A stretch of DNA of 14,361 nucleotides from JBKBXU01 sp046313675. Its GTDB lineage: Bacteria > Bacteroidota > Bacteroidia > Cytophagales > Cytophagaceae. Below are positions 7,566-14,361 of this stretch, one piece after another (within the stretch, counting starts at the first letter, position 1; the number at the start of each line of letters is the position of its first letter). The position numbers and the translations under genes are program-made. The DNA is taken from NCBI GenBank assembly GCA_046313675.1, contig JBKBXU010000092.1, positions 1 to 14,361 on the forward strand, in the 5' to 3' direction. The notes under the pieces were generated by a model, which did no database searches, had not been told where the DNA came from, and worked only from the letters and a program-made list of their open reading frames with translations.

Positions 7566-8807
7566 TTATTTTTTAAATTTATTGAGGTGCTCCAACCTCT
7601 GTACTAAGGGAGGATGAGAATAGTGAACGAATACATAAGCCGGGTGGGGAGTGAGGTTGCTCAAATTATTTATTGATAGCTTTTTTAAAGCATCTTTTAA
7701 CGGTTCCGCTTTATAGGTTTCAGCGGCATATCTGTCCGCTTCATATTCATTCTTACGAGAGAATATGTTCATGAAAATGCCGGTAATATGAGAAATAGGG
7801 GTATATAGCACAGCAAAGGCAATCAGGTTTAAATGTATAGACATGGTTTCTGAACCTAAAGCTCGCGAAAGTGTTGGATTAAACACAAATAAGGATAGTA
7901 TAAACAGCATTAGCCCCATTTGCACTATGGATAATACCATTCCGGAGATGACATGCTTTTTCTTAAAATGTCCAACCTCGTGTGCCAGAACCGCAACAAG
8001 CTCTTCTTCGGTGTGATTTTCTATTAAGGTGTCAAAAAGAACAATCTTCTTTTTCTTCCCAATGCCAGAAAAGAAAGCATTTGATTTGGAAGAGCGTTTT
8101 GACCCGTCAATTACAAATAAATTCTGCACCGGAAAATGTACACTTTTAGCATATTCCTGAATTTGCCTTCGTAGTTCGCCATCAGGAAGGGGAGTAAGTT
8201 TGTTATATAAGGGCAAAATTAAGGAAGTGTAAAACATATTCATTAACAGCATAAATACGACTATTGTCAACCAAAACCAAAACCAGAAATTGCTTCCAAT
8301 ATTCAGGATCAGATACAAAAATAAGCTGAGTAAAATACCACCAAGAATAAATGCAATCAGATATCCTTTTAATTTATCCGTTACATAAGTCTTTGCTGTC
8401 ATCTTATTGAAGCCAAACCTTTCTTCAATTACAAATATTCTATAAATAGAAAACGGGAGGTTTAATAGTTCTGAAACAATAAAAAGAACCGCAAAAAAAC
8501 TTAAAGCTAACACGATGGAATTCTCAAAATATATACGAAGCAGTCCGTCAAGCCAACCTAAAGCACCGGAACTGAACAATACTAAAACAAGTATAAAGCT
8601 GAACGTAGAGGTAATTAAGTCAAAACGAGCATTGGTTTTGTAATAATCCTGGGCTTTTTCATATTTCTCCTCATCATAAATATCTTTCAGACTGTCCGGA
8701 AGAGTAGCTTTCTGATGCTTGAGATTCATGTAATCGAGTAGTTGATCCAGAATGAAATCAAAACTCAATATTCCGATGATTATATATAAAACCGTTTCAG
8801 ATGACAT
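7566..8807 (-). CDS. M48 family (Ste24/CAAX prenyl protease 1-type) integral membrane metallopeptidase
   Basis: A 413-residue polytopic membrane protease. Hydrophobic segments lie near residues 4-20, 64-82, 97-117, 147-170, 174-198, 287-309 and 325-347, as in Ste24. The zinc site is HEVGH (H276, E277, H280) in VLAHEVGHFKKKH, with the third ligand E354 in RKNEYEADRYA. The conserved ERFGFNK (129-135) and the GKKKKIVLFDTL strand before the active site are also present, and length matches the family. In eukaryotes Ste24 processes prenylated proteins; bacterial homologues are thought to act in membrane protein turnover or stress, with the catalytic chamber facing the cytoplasm or membrane interior. 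The gene starts 3 bases after the hldD stop, so the two are very likely co-transcribed. Whether the protease has anything to do with LPS is unknown. It converges on the small lipoprotein gene with 3 bases between the stops. Confidence 0.95.
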   Translation of the reverse strand: MSSETVLYIIIGILSFDFILDQLLDYMNLKHQKATLPDSLKDIYDEEKYEKAQDYYKTNARFDLITSTFSFILVLVLFSSGALGWLDGLLRIYFENSIVLALSFFAVLFIVSELLNLPFSIYRIFVIEERFGFNKMTAKTYVTDKLKGYLIAFILGGILLSLFLYLILNIGSNFWFWFWLTIVVFMLLMNMFYTSLILPLYNKLTPLPDGELRRQIQEYAKSVHFPVQNLFVIDGSKRSSKSNAFFSGIGKKKKIVLFDTLIENHTEEELVAVLAHEVGHFKKKHVISGMVLSIVQMGLMLFILSLFVFNPTLSRALGSETMSIHLNLIAFAVLYTPISHITGIFMNIFSRKNEYEADRYAAETYKAEPLKDALKKLSINNLSNLTPHPAYVFVHYSHPPLVQRLEHLNKFKK

Positions 8808-8810
8808 AGT

Positions 8811-9783
8811 TTAGTAGTACTTAGATGATAAAAGATATTCAGTAATATATTCTTTAATGCCTTCTTCTAGGGTATAAAAAGGTTTAGTATATCCTATGGA
8901 TCGGAGCTTTTTCATATTTGCTTCTGTAAAATATTGATATTTATCTCTGATGTCCTCAGGAGTATCTATAAACTCAATATTAACGTCTTTGTCCATAGCA
9001 AGGAAGACATTTTGTGCCAAAGCAAGAAAAGTACGGGCATCGCCGCTTCCTAAATTGTAGATTCCTGAATCTTTCCTGCGATGCATAAGAAAAGTCATGA
9101 CATCTGTTACATCTTTTACATAAACAAAATCCCGCATTTGCTCTCCATCCTTTANNNNNNNNNNCATTTTTCTGCGATCGTAAAAGTTTCATTTTATCTG
9201 TTTTACGGATTTGATGGTAGGCATGAAAAACGACCGATGCCATTCGCGACTTATGATATTCATTGGGTCCGTAAACGTTGAAAAACTTTAAACCTGCCCA
9301 AAAAAAAGGTTTTTCTTCCTGCTCCAATGCCCATATGTCAAAATCATTTTTGGACTCGCCGTAGGGGTTTAATGGTTTGAGGAAAGGTATATAGCGCTCA
9401 TTGTCATCATAACCATATTCTCCCAGGCCATAGGTGGCCGCCGAAGAGGCATAAACCAGAGGAATCTGATATTTACAGCAAGCCTCCCACATTTTTTTGG
9501 AAAAATTCAGATTCAGCCGATCAAAAATTTCTTTATCAAATTCGGTTGTATCAGTCCGTGCTCCCAGATGAAAAATAAATTCCATCATTTCATGATTTCG
9601 GTCCAACCAGTCAAAGAAATCATCTCTATGCACTTTGTCGATGATTGTTTTACCCTCAAGATTTTTGTTCTTTTCAGGTGAAGAAAAATCATCAACTGCT
9701 ATAATATGATTATAATTGTCAGCATTTAGACGGCTAATTAGGGCACTCCCTATAAAACCTGCTGCTCCCGTCACTACGATCAT
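8811..9783 (-). CDS. hldD: ADP-L-glycero-D-manno-heptose 6-epimerase, interrupted by an assembly gap
   Basis: An NADP-dependent short-chain epimerase that converts ADP-D-glycero- to ADP-L-glycero-beta-D-manno-heptose, the last step in making the heptose donor for LPS inner core; cytoplasmic. The N-terminal part (from 9783) has a Rossmann motif TGAAGFIG (residues 5-12), acidic D31-D32 after the second strand, SSAATYG, the catalytic YGESK (Y141, K145), and the family-specific GPNEYHKSRMASVVFH with K178, the position of the second catalytic base in the E. coli enzyme. The C-terminal part (KDGEQMRDFVYVKDV to the TAA at 8811-8813) is in a different frame because of ten Ns at 9155-9164. Intact protein requires the true gap to be a multiple of three; with zero or one extra codon the length is 320-321 residues, normal for the family. 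The break is therefore assigned to assembly, not to a pseudogene. Confidence 0.95.
9155..9164. other. assembly gap (10 Ns) inside hldD
   Basis: Ten unresolved bases. The frames on either side disagree by one base if ten is taken literally, so the number is a scaffolding placeholder rather than a measured length. Confidence 0.98.
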
Positions 9784-9821
9784 TCTAATATATTTTTTTA
9801 CTAAATAGCAATGTTAAACAA

Positions 9822-9852
9822 TTGATGGCTTAAATTTACAAAAATATATTTA
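9822..9852 (+). promoter_or_regulatory. possible promoter for the BtuF-like/permease/queD operon
   Basis: TTG at 9822-9824 is followed after 20 bases by TATATTTA (9845-9852), one mismatch from the Bacteroidota -7 element TAnnTTTG. Transcription would start about 15 bases before the ATG at 9875. It lies in the 91-base divergent region shared with hldD. Confidence 0.35.
9839..9846 (-). promoter_or_regulatory. possible -7 element for hldD
   Basis: On the minus strand this reads TATTTTTG, an exact TAnnTTTG match, placed to give a leader of roughly 50 bases before the hldD ATG at 9783. No good -33 TTG is present at the right distance, and it overlaps the opposite-strand candidate at 9845-9852, so the two promoters could interfere with one another. 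Confidence 0.3.
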
Positions 9853-9874
9853 TGCCTCTATTTATCGTTCATAA

Positions 9875-10771
9875 ATGAAAGAATTATCCTGGATGAAGTT
9901 TACATATATAGTCCTTTTTTTAGTATCCGGTTTTTGGTCCTGCACTAATAATCTTAAAAAAAACGAAGATAATACATCCATTTATTGGGTAGATGATTTG
10001 GGCCGGGAGGTGGAAATTCGCCAAAATCCTCAAAGGATCATCGGGCTTGCTCCTTCAATGACGGAATTATTATTTGCTATTTGTGACAGGAGCAAGATCA
10101 TTGCCAGAACCCAAAATTGCAACTATCCTGATGCGGTTGAAAGTTTACCTGTTGTAAATAACTATCCACTTGATTTGGAAAACCTTTTAATGAGTTCTCC
10201 GGATGTTGTTTTTGCCGTAGATGGAATCAATAACCCAAATGAAATTGAGGCCATAGAAAAATTAAATATTCCGGTGGTGGTTTTTAAATTTAAAACTGTA
10301 ACTGATATTCTTGAGGGGATAAGAGCTGTGGGTGAGATTACAAACCATACATTAGAGGCAGATCATTTGGCAGACTCCCTTCAGTCAGAACTCAATAAAA
10401 TTAAGAATACCTATAGGGATAAAAAAAATGTACGTGTTCTTGCTTTGATATGGACGGATCCTATTTATGCGCATGGGTATTATAGCTTCATGACAGATAA
10501 ATTGAAGTATATAAATGCTCATAATGTGGTTGATACTTTATTAAAAAAAGAATCGCCTGAATTATCGGTTGAATATGTGTTGAAGGTTGATCCGGATATA
10601 ATTATAGGTACAACACCCGAAAAAGTTTTTGGTGTGTGGCCTCAGCTTAAAATGCTGAAATGCTATAATGAAAGAGCTGTTGTTGATCTTACAGATGATT
10701 TACAATCCCGCTCCGGACCGAGGGTGGTAGAAGCTATTAGAGAATTAGCAAGCGCTATTTATGAAAAGTAG
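9875..10771 (+). CDS. BtuF-like ABC transporter substrate-binding lipoprotein (cobalamin or iron-chelate class)
   Basis: A 298-residue periplasmic binding protein of the helical-backbone metal-receptor type. It has a hydrophobic leader ending GFWSC (C23), so it is probably a lipoprotein. The mature part starts with the family signature VDDLGREVEI (39-48) and PQRIIGLAPSMTELLFAI (52-69). Further segments fit the two-lobed fold: SSPDVVFAVDGI, a long helix around 140-180, VDPDIIIGTTPE, and a C-terminal helix RSGPRVVEAIRELASAIYE. Such proteins deliver vitamin B12, heme or ferric siderophores to a FecCD-type permease, and the permease gene follows directly, with an 11-base overlap. APSMTELLFA is closest in my memory to BtuF-like proteins, but cobalamin specificity cannot be proven here. 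An alternative start is the ATG at 9893 (M7), which gives a more compact signal peptide. Confidence 0.87.
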   Translation: MKELSWMKFTYIVLFLVSGFWSCTNNLKKNEDNTSIYWVDDLGREVEIRQNPQRIIGLAPSMTELLFAICDRSKIIARTQNCNYPDAVESLPVVNNYPLDLENLLMSSPDVVFAVDGINNPNEIEAIEKLNIPVVVFKFKTVTDILEGIRAVGEITNHTLEADHLADSLQSELNKIKNTYRDKKNVRVLALIWTDPIYAHGYYSFMTDKLKYINAHNVVDTLLKKESPELSVEYVLKVDPDIIIGTTPEKVFGVWPQLKMLKCYNERAVVDLTDDLQSRSGPRVVEAIRELASAIYEK

Positions 10772-11791
10772 GTTATCATTATTTTTTTTTTCTGCCTCTG
10801 TATGCATTATTGCTTTTAATATTAATGTTATGGGGTTTACTGACAGGCCCTTTTGAAATTCCCGTCAGTGATTTATTCGATTCTCTATACTCCTATGAAG
10901 CCGGAAATAAGCTACATTATATCTTAATTCATTTAAGGCTTCNNNNNNNNNNTTCCCAGGGTTTTATTGGCTTTAGCAATCGGTGGTTCCCTTGCTTTAA
11001 GCGGCTATTTAATGCAAGCCATGGTTAATAACCCTCTTGCTGATCCGTATATTTTAGGCACAGCTTCCGGAGCCTCTCTGGGTGTTAACCTTTCATATAT
11101 GATACTTCCGGCATTCCTTGCCGGAAGCTTTTTTACCGTTTCACTTTCAGCTTTTACAGGAGCATTGGGTATAACTTTTCTTGCAGTAATAATATCGTGG
11201 AAAAGTGGCAAGATTATTCCAGATCGGCTACTCTTAACAGGTATAGCTCTTTCATCCATGTCGGTTTCCTTGATAAGTTTAATGATTTATCTATCTGATA
11301 ATGATAGTAAATTAAAGTCTGTGGTTTACTGGAGTCTGGGTAGTTTAGAACGTTCCAGTTGGGAGTATGTTCCTTTAGCTTTTGTTGCCCTTATAGTGGC
11401 AACTATATCTTTTAGTTTTATGTATAAGCATTTGAATATAATGCTTTTGGGTGAGTCAAGGGCGCAAAGCCTTGGTCTGGAAATTAAGTTATTTAGATGG
11501 ATTATTTTACTTTCCTCTTCATTTCTTACCGGGGTGGCAGTAGCTATTGCCGGGCCGGTTGGTTTTGTAGGGCTTATGATTCCGCACATAGTGAGAGGAA
11601 TCTTTGGTATTCAAGGCAGGTATAACATTATTGTTACTGTATTGATTGGAGGGTGTTACCTTTTGCTGTGCGATATTATATCCAGAATACTTTATCCTCC
11701 TGCCGGAATTCCAATAGGAATTATAACATCCTTTTTAGGTATTCCTTTCTTTGTATATTTGTTGTCAAAAAGAAATTACCGATTTAGCTGA
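10761..11791 (+). CDS. BtuC/FecCD-family ABC transporter permease, with apparent frameshift and assembly gap
   Basis: Inner-membrane permease partner of the preceding binding protein. Recognisable segments are ALSGYLMQAMVNNPLADPYILG, SGASLG, a series of hydrophobic helices, and the FecCD hallmark GVAVAIAGPVGFVGLMIPHIVRG near the C-terminus. The best start is ATG 10761, which overlaps the upstream stop by 11 bases and reads MKSRLSLFFF. After a tract of ten Ts (10782-10791) the protein continues in another frame as LPLYALLLLILMLWGLLTGP. With one T fewer, and with the Ns at 10943-10952 collapsed over the 3-base flanking repeat, the gene is exactly 339 codons (338 residues), a normal length. TTG 10810 or ATG 10825 are the only later starts in the second frame and would cut into the first helix. 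No ATPase (BtuD) gene follows; queD starts 1 base after the TGA. Confidence 0.9.
10943..10952. other. assembly gap (10 Ns) inside the permease gene
   Basis: The bases before the gap end in 'ttc' (10940-10942) and those after it begin with 'ttc' (10953-10955). Merging the two copies joins the frames and produces arginine-leucine-proline-arginine (RLPR), the motif expected at this place in FecCD permeases. The two contig ends therefore appear to overlap by three bases and no sequence is missing. Confidence 0.95.
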
Positions 11792-11792
11792 A

Positions 11793-12209
11793 ATGGTGTA
11801 TATATGTAGAAAAGAGCATTTTAATGCTGCTCATAAACTTTACAATCCTAACTGGAGTGAAGAAAAAAATAAAGAAGTATTCGGTCCGTGTGCCAATGCC
11901 AATTGGCATGGGCATAATTTTGAATTAATTGTTACGGTTAAAGGGCATCCTGACCCGGATACCGGATTTGTTATTGACCTGAAAAAGTTAAGTATATTGA
12001 TCAGGGAGAAGGTTATCAGTAAGCTGGATCATAAAAACCTTAACATGGACGTAGATTTTATGAAGGGGAAAATGGCAAGTACAGAAATCTTAGCTATGGA
12101 AATATGGAAAATTCTGGAACCGGAGATTGGGAAAATATCAGATGGTAAATTGTATAAAATTACCCTTTATGAAACTCCTCGTAACTTTGTTGAATACCTG
12201 GGTGAATAA
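11793..12209 (+). CDS. queD: 6-carboxy-5,6,7,8-tetrahydropterin synthase (QueD / 6-PTPS family)
   Basis: A 138-residue cytoplasmic enzyme that converts 7,8-dihydroneopterin triphosphate to 6-carboxytetrahydropterin, the second step toward preQ0 and queuosine; the same fold includes 6-pyruvoyl-tetrahydropterin synthase. Zinc ligands are H14 (FNAAH), H39 and H41 (WHGHNF). The catalytic cysteine is C33 in FGPCANANWHGHN, the catalytic histidine is H80 in KLDHKNLN, and the pterin-anchoring glutamate is E127 in LYETPRNFVEY. The pre-Cys insertion NPNWSEEKNKEVFGPC is common in Bacteroidota homologues. ATG 11793 is chosen: it lies 1 base after the permease stop and gives the family length. The frame stays open further upstream, but only inside the permease gene. 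It is probably the last gene of the transporter operon. A biopterin-type activity cannot be excluded from sequence alone. Confidence 0.95.
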   Translation: MVYICRKEHFNAAHKLYNPNWSEEKNKEVFGPCANANWHGHNFELIVTVKGHPDPDTGFVIDLKKLSILIREKVISKLDHKNLNMDVDFMKGKMASTEILAMEIWKILEPEIGKISDGKLYKITLYETPRNFVEYLGE

Positions 12210-12283
12210 GTACAAATTTCTGATTTTTATCGGGTAATAGGCGCTAATCATTCTTATAAATCATCTCTTAGAATATGAGATTA

Positions 12284-12291
12284 TACTTTTG
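12284..12291 (+). promoter_or_regulatory. possible -7 element for lpxB
   Basis: TACTTTTG matches the Bacteroidota -7 consensus TAnnTTTG exactly and ends 4 bases before the lpxB ATG at 12296. Transcription would begin at or within a few bases of the start codon, giving an almost leaderless mRNA. No convincing -33 TTG is seen 19-20 bases upstream. The 86-base gap 12210-12295 holds nothing else I can identify. Confidence 0.4.
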
Positions 12292-12295
12292 CTAA

Positions 12296-13402
12296 ATGAG
12301 ATATTTCATTATTGCCGGTGAGCGTTCCGGAGACCTTCATGCATCCAACCTGATCAGGGCTATCAAAAAGTCTGATCCGGAGGCCGAGTTTTTTGCTTGG
12401 GGGGGGGAGATGATGGAGACAGCCGGAGCTACAATATTAAAGCACTATCAAGCCATCTCTTTTATGGGGTTTTTTGAAGTAATTCTAAATCTTCGAAAAA
12501 TTTTTAAAGCCATTAAAGATTGTAAAAGGGATATTGATGCAATTCAACCTGATGTATTTATTCCTGTTGATTTTGCCGGTTTTAATCTTAAAATTGCCAA
12601 ATATGCAGTGGATAAAGGAATTCCTGTTTACTATTATATTTCTCCAAAGATCTGGGCATGGAATCAAAAACGAGCCTTTAAGATTAAAAGATTAGTAAAG
12701 CATATATTTGTGATCCTGCCATTTGAAGTAAGTTTTTATGAAAAATTTGGAGTGAAGGCCGATTATATAGGAAACCCTCTTTTAGATGCTATTGCTGCGT
12801 TTGATCCTGAAGCAGGTTTTGCTGAAAAAAATGGACTGTCAGGAAAGTCTTTCATTGCTCTGCTTCCGGGAAGCCGCTTTCAGGAGGTTGCTGCCATGAA
12901 GGATGAGATTTTGCCTGTCATAAAGAATTTTTCAGACCATCAATTTGTGGTTGCTGCTGTTTCAAATCTTCCAAAAGATGTTTATGATGTTTTCAGACAG
13001 TATAAGAATGTGAATGTAATTACGGATAGAACCTATGATATTTTATCACTGGCAGAAGCTGCAATTGTAACATCGGGCACAGCTACTTTAGAAACAGCCT
13101 TGTTTAGTGTTCCTCAATTGGTGGTATACAAGGCAAGTCCGGTTACCTATCATATAGTAAAGAGGCTTATTCGGGTTCCTTACATTTCTTTGGTGAATTT
13201 GATTTTAGGAAAGGAAGCCGTACCTGAATTGATTCAGAAAAGGTTTAATGCGGAAATTGTTTCTAATAAACTTGATTCAATATTGAAAGGGGAGGAGCGA
13301 GAAAAGCAGTTAAGCTGTTATAGTGAATTGAAAAGTCTGATGGGAGAAGCAGGTGCTTCTGAAAAGGCAGCCAAACTCATTGTTTCCTATCTAAAAAAAT
13401 AG
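12296..13402 (+). CDS. lpxB: lipid-A-disaccharide synthase
   Basis: A 368-residue GT19-family glycosyltransferase that joins UDP-2,3-diacylglucosamine to lipid X (2,3-diacylglucosamine 1-phosphate), forming the disaccharide core of lipid A at the cytoplasmic face of the inner membrane. Family motifs appear in order: AGERSGDLHA (7-16; GEASGD in most homologues, so Arg replaces Ala), WGGEMM, SFMGFFEV (56-62), VDFAGFN, YYISPKIWAW (113-122), YIGNPLLD, LPGSRFQEV (190-198), TSGTATLETAL (259-269) and NLILGKEAVPELIQ (301-314). The length is complete. A tract of nine Gs (12399-12407) encodes part of WGGE and is in frame here. It follows queD after 86 bases and is probably a separate transcript. Its TAG stop is part of the hairpin shared with clpX. 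Together with hldD it shows that the organism makes LPS. Confidence 0.97.
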   Translation: MRYFIIAGERSGDLHASNLIRAIKKSDPEAEFFAWGGEMMETAGATILKHYQAISFMGFFEVILNLRKIFKAIKDCKRDIDAIQPDVFIPVDFAGFNLKIAKYAVDKGIPVYYYISPKIWAWNQKRAFKIKRLVKHIFVILPFEVSFYEKFGVKADYIGNPLLDAIAAFDPEAGFAEKNGLSGKSFIALLPGSRFQEVAAMKDEILPVIKNFSDHQFVVAAVSNLPKDVYDVFRQYKNVNVITDRTYDILSLAEAAIVTSGTATLETALFSVPQLVVYKASPVTYHIVKRLIRVPYISLVNLILGKEAVPELIQKRFNAEIVSNKLDSILKGEEREKQLSCYSELKSLMGEAGASEKAAKLIVSYLKK

Positions 13403-13419
13403 GCCGGAAAATCCGGCCT
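13401..13419. terminator. bidirectional intrinsic terminator between lpxB and clpX
   Basis: A perfect 7-base GC-rich stem, AGGCCGG (13401-13407) and CCGGCCT (13413-13419), with a 5-base loop. On the minus strand it is followed by seven Ts (13399-13393), a classic terminator for clpX. On the plus strand the T tract is weak (GTAATTT), so termination of lpxB may be less efficient. The first stem bases are the last two bases of the lpxB stop codon. Confidence 0.85.
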
Positions 13420-13424
13420 GTAAT

Positions 13425-14361
13425 TTAAGAAGCAACTTTCAGGTTGTTAAACCTGGATTTCTCTATTTTTTCTTCTGCATATTCTCGGGTAACAGTGAAA
13501 TCCTTTATTTCATCCTGAGAAGGCAGCTCAAACATCGCATCTGTCATTACTGCTTCACATATAGAACGGAGACCCCTGGCACCTAATTTATAATCGATGG
13601 CTTTTTCAACTATGTAATCCAAAGCATCATTTTCTATGATAAGATTAATTTCTTCCATTTTGAAAAGCTTGGTGTATTGCTTTACAATGGCATTTTTAGG
13701 CTGCGTCAGGATCATTTTTAAGGTTTCCTTTGAAAGCGGCTCCAGATAGGTTAATACAGGAAGCCTTCCTATAAGTTCAGGTATCAATCCGAAAGATTTT
13801 AAATCCTGAGCTGTAATAAATTGAAGTAAATTCTCCTGATCAATATCTTCTTTACGCTGTTTCGGACCTGTAAACCCAAGAGGGTTTGTATTTAAGCGAC
13901 TTGCAATCATTCTTGCAATTCCATCGAATGCCCCGCCACAGATGAATAAAATATTTTCTGTATTCAGACTTATCATTTTTTGATCCGGATGCTTACGGCC
14001 ACCTTGAGGAGGTACATTAACTGAAGTTCCTTCCAATAATTTTAATAAAGCTTGTTGTACACCTTCTCCGCTAACATCTCTGGTTATGGATGGATTATCG
14101 CTTTTGCGCGCAATTTTGTCAATTTCATCAATATATACTATACCTCTTTCTGCAGCCTCTACATCATAATTCGCAGACTGCAGAAGGCGGGTCAAAATGC
14201 TTTCAACATCTTCACCGACATATCCGGCTTCTGTTAATACAGTAGCATCAGCAATACAGAAGGGGACTTGAAGAATTTTGGCCAGTGTACGGGCAATATA
14301 TGTTTTACCCGTACCTGTTTCACCGACCATAATTATATTGGATTTTTCTATAACAATGTCA
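13425..14361 (-). CDS. clpX: ATP-dependent Clp protease ATP-binding subunit ClpX, 5' end outside the window
   Basis: The visible 311 residues are the AAA+ unfoldase part of ClpX; the frame is open to the right edge, so about 100 N-terminal residues, including the zinc-binding domain that recruits adaptors, are missing. Reading from the edge: DIVIEKSNIIMVG, Walker A GETGTGKT (14324-14301), the GYVG pore loop followed by EDVES, Walker B IVYIDEIDKIA, DVSGEGVQQALLKLLEGT, the RKH loop (GGRKHPDQ) that contacts substrate tags, LNTNPLGF, and the sensor-2 motif KLGARGLRSICEAVM. ClpX hexamers unfold tagged proteins and feed them to ClpP in the cytoplasm. Family members usually have GPTGSGKT; E and T replace P and S here, a conservative change. 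The IGF loop for ClpP docking is represented by the LGF of NPLGF. clpP is not in the window but would be expected upstream of clpX, to the right. Confidence 0.97.
   Translation of the reverse strand, partial: DIVIEKSNIIMVGETGTGKTYIARTLAKILQVPFCIADATVLTEAGYVGEDVESILTRLLQSANYDVEAAERGIVYIDEIDKIARKSDNPSITRDVSGEGVQQALLKLLEGTSVNVPPQGGRKHPDQKMISLNTENILFICGGAFDGIARMIASRLNTNPLGFTGPKQRKEDIDQENLLQFITAQDLKSFGLIPELIGRLPVLTYLEPLSKETLKMILTQPKNAIVKQYTKLFKMEEINLIIENDALDYIVEKAIDYKLGARGLRSICEAVMTDAMFELPSQDEIKDFTVTREYAEEKIEKSRFNNLKVAS

Noticed and set aside
8980..9154. Continuation of the N-terminal hldD frame past the Ns to 8980
   Set aside because: It does not resemble any HldD sequence; the real C-terminus is in the other frame. 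It is an artefact of the placeholder length.
11751..11792. Upstream extension of queD by 14 codons from a TTG
   Set aside because: The extension lies inside the permease coding sequence and has no homology to QueD; the ATG at 11793 fits the family length.

Overview
This window looks like a low-GC draft scaffold from a member of the Bacteroidota, most likely the Cytophagales or a close relative. The signs are a TonB-dependent receptor with an N-terminal carboxypeptidase-like domain paired with a DUF4249 lipoprotein, an M1 peptidase with an outer-membrane-type C-terminus, promoter-like TAnnTTTG boxes, and weak or absent Shine-Dalgarno sequences. Lipid A (lpxB) and heptose (hldD) genes show a Gram-negative envelope with LPS. 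Exact taxonomy is inference.

Layout from left to right: (1) 1-468 (+), the 3' end of a LutA-type cysteine-rich Fe-S oxidoreductase subunit. (2) 455-6867 (-), a probable operon transcribed right to left: a very large M1 peptidase, then a TonB-dependent receptor, then a DUF4249 lipoprotein whose start touches the receptor's stop (TGATG). (3) 6993-7562 (+), a lone, unrecognised small lipoprotein. (4) 7566-9783 (-), hldD followed 3 bases later by a Ste24-type M48 membrane protease. (5) 9875-12209 (+), a tightly packed set: BtuF-like binding protein, BtuC/FecCD-type permease and queD. (6) 12296-13402 (+), lpxB, ending in a strong hairpin shared with (7) clpX (-), which runs off the right edge.

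Two genes are broken in this assembly rather than clearly in the organism. Both contain a run of exactly ten Ns (9155-9164 in hldD, 10943-10952 in the permease) that does not fit the reading frame. In the permease the bases on either side of the Ns repeat 'ttc'; collapsing them restores a conserved RLPR motif. The permease also has an apparent one-base frameshift at a 10-T tract just after its start. Correcting both gives a clean 338-residue protein.

The most interesting candidate is the M1 peptidase. After a complete catalytic unit (HEVGH, downstream Glu, GMEYP) it continues for about 390 residues that read like an Omp85-type beta-barrel: an LRGY motif, a FADAG motif and a terminal Phe. That arrangement resembles patatin-type (type Vd) autotransporters with a peptidase as passenger. 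It sits directly upstream of a TonB receptor/lipoprotein pair, suggesting a surface peptide digestion and uptake unit. No RNA genes, CRISPR arrays, insertion sequences or integrases were seen. No gene-free stretch exceeds about 125 bases.
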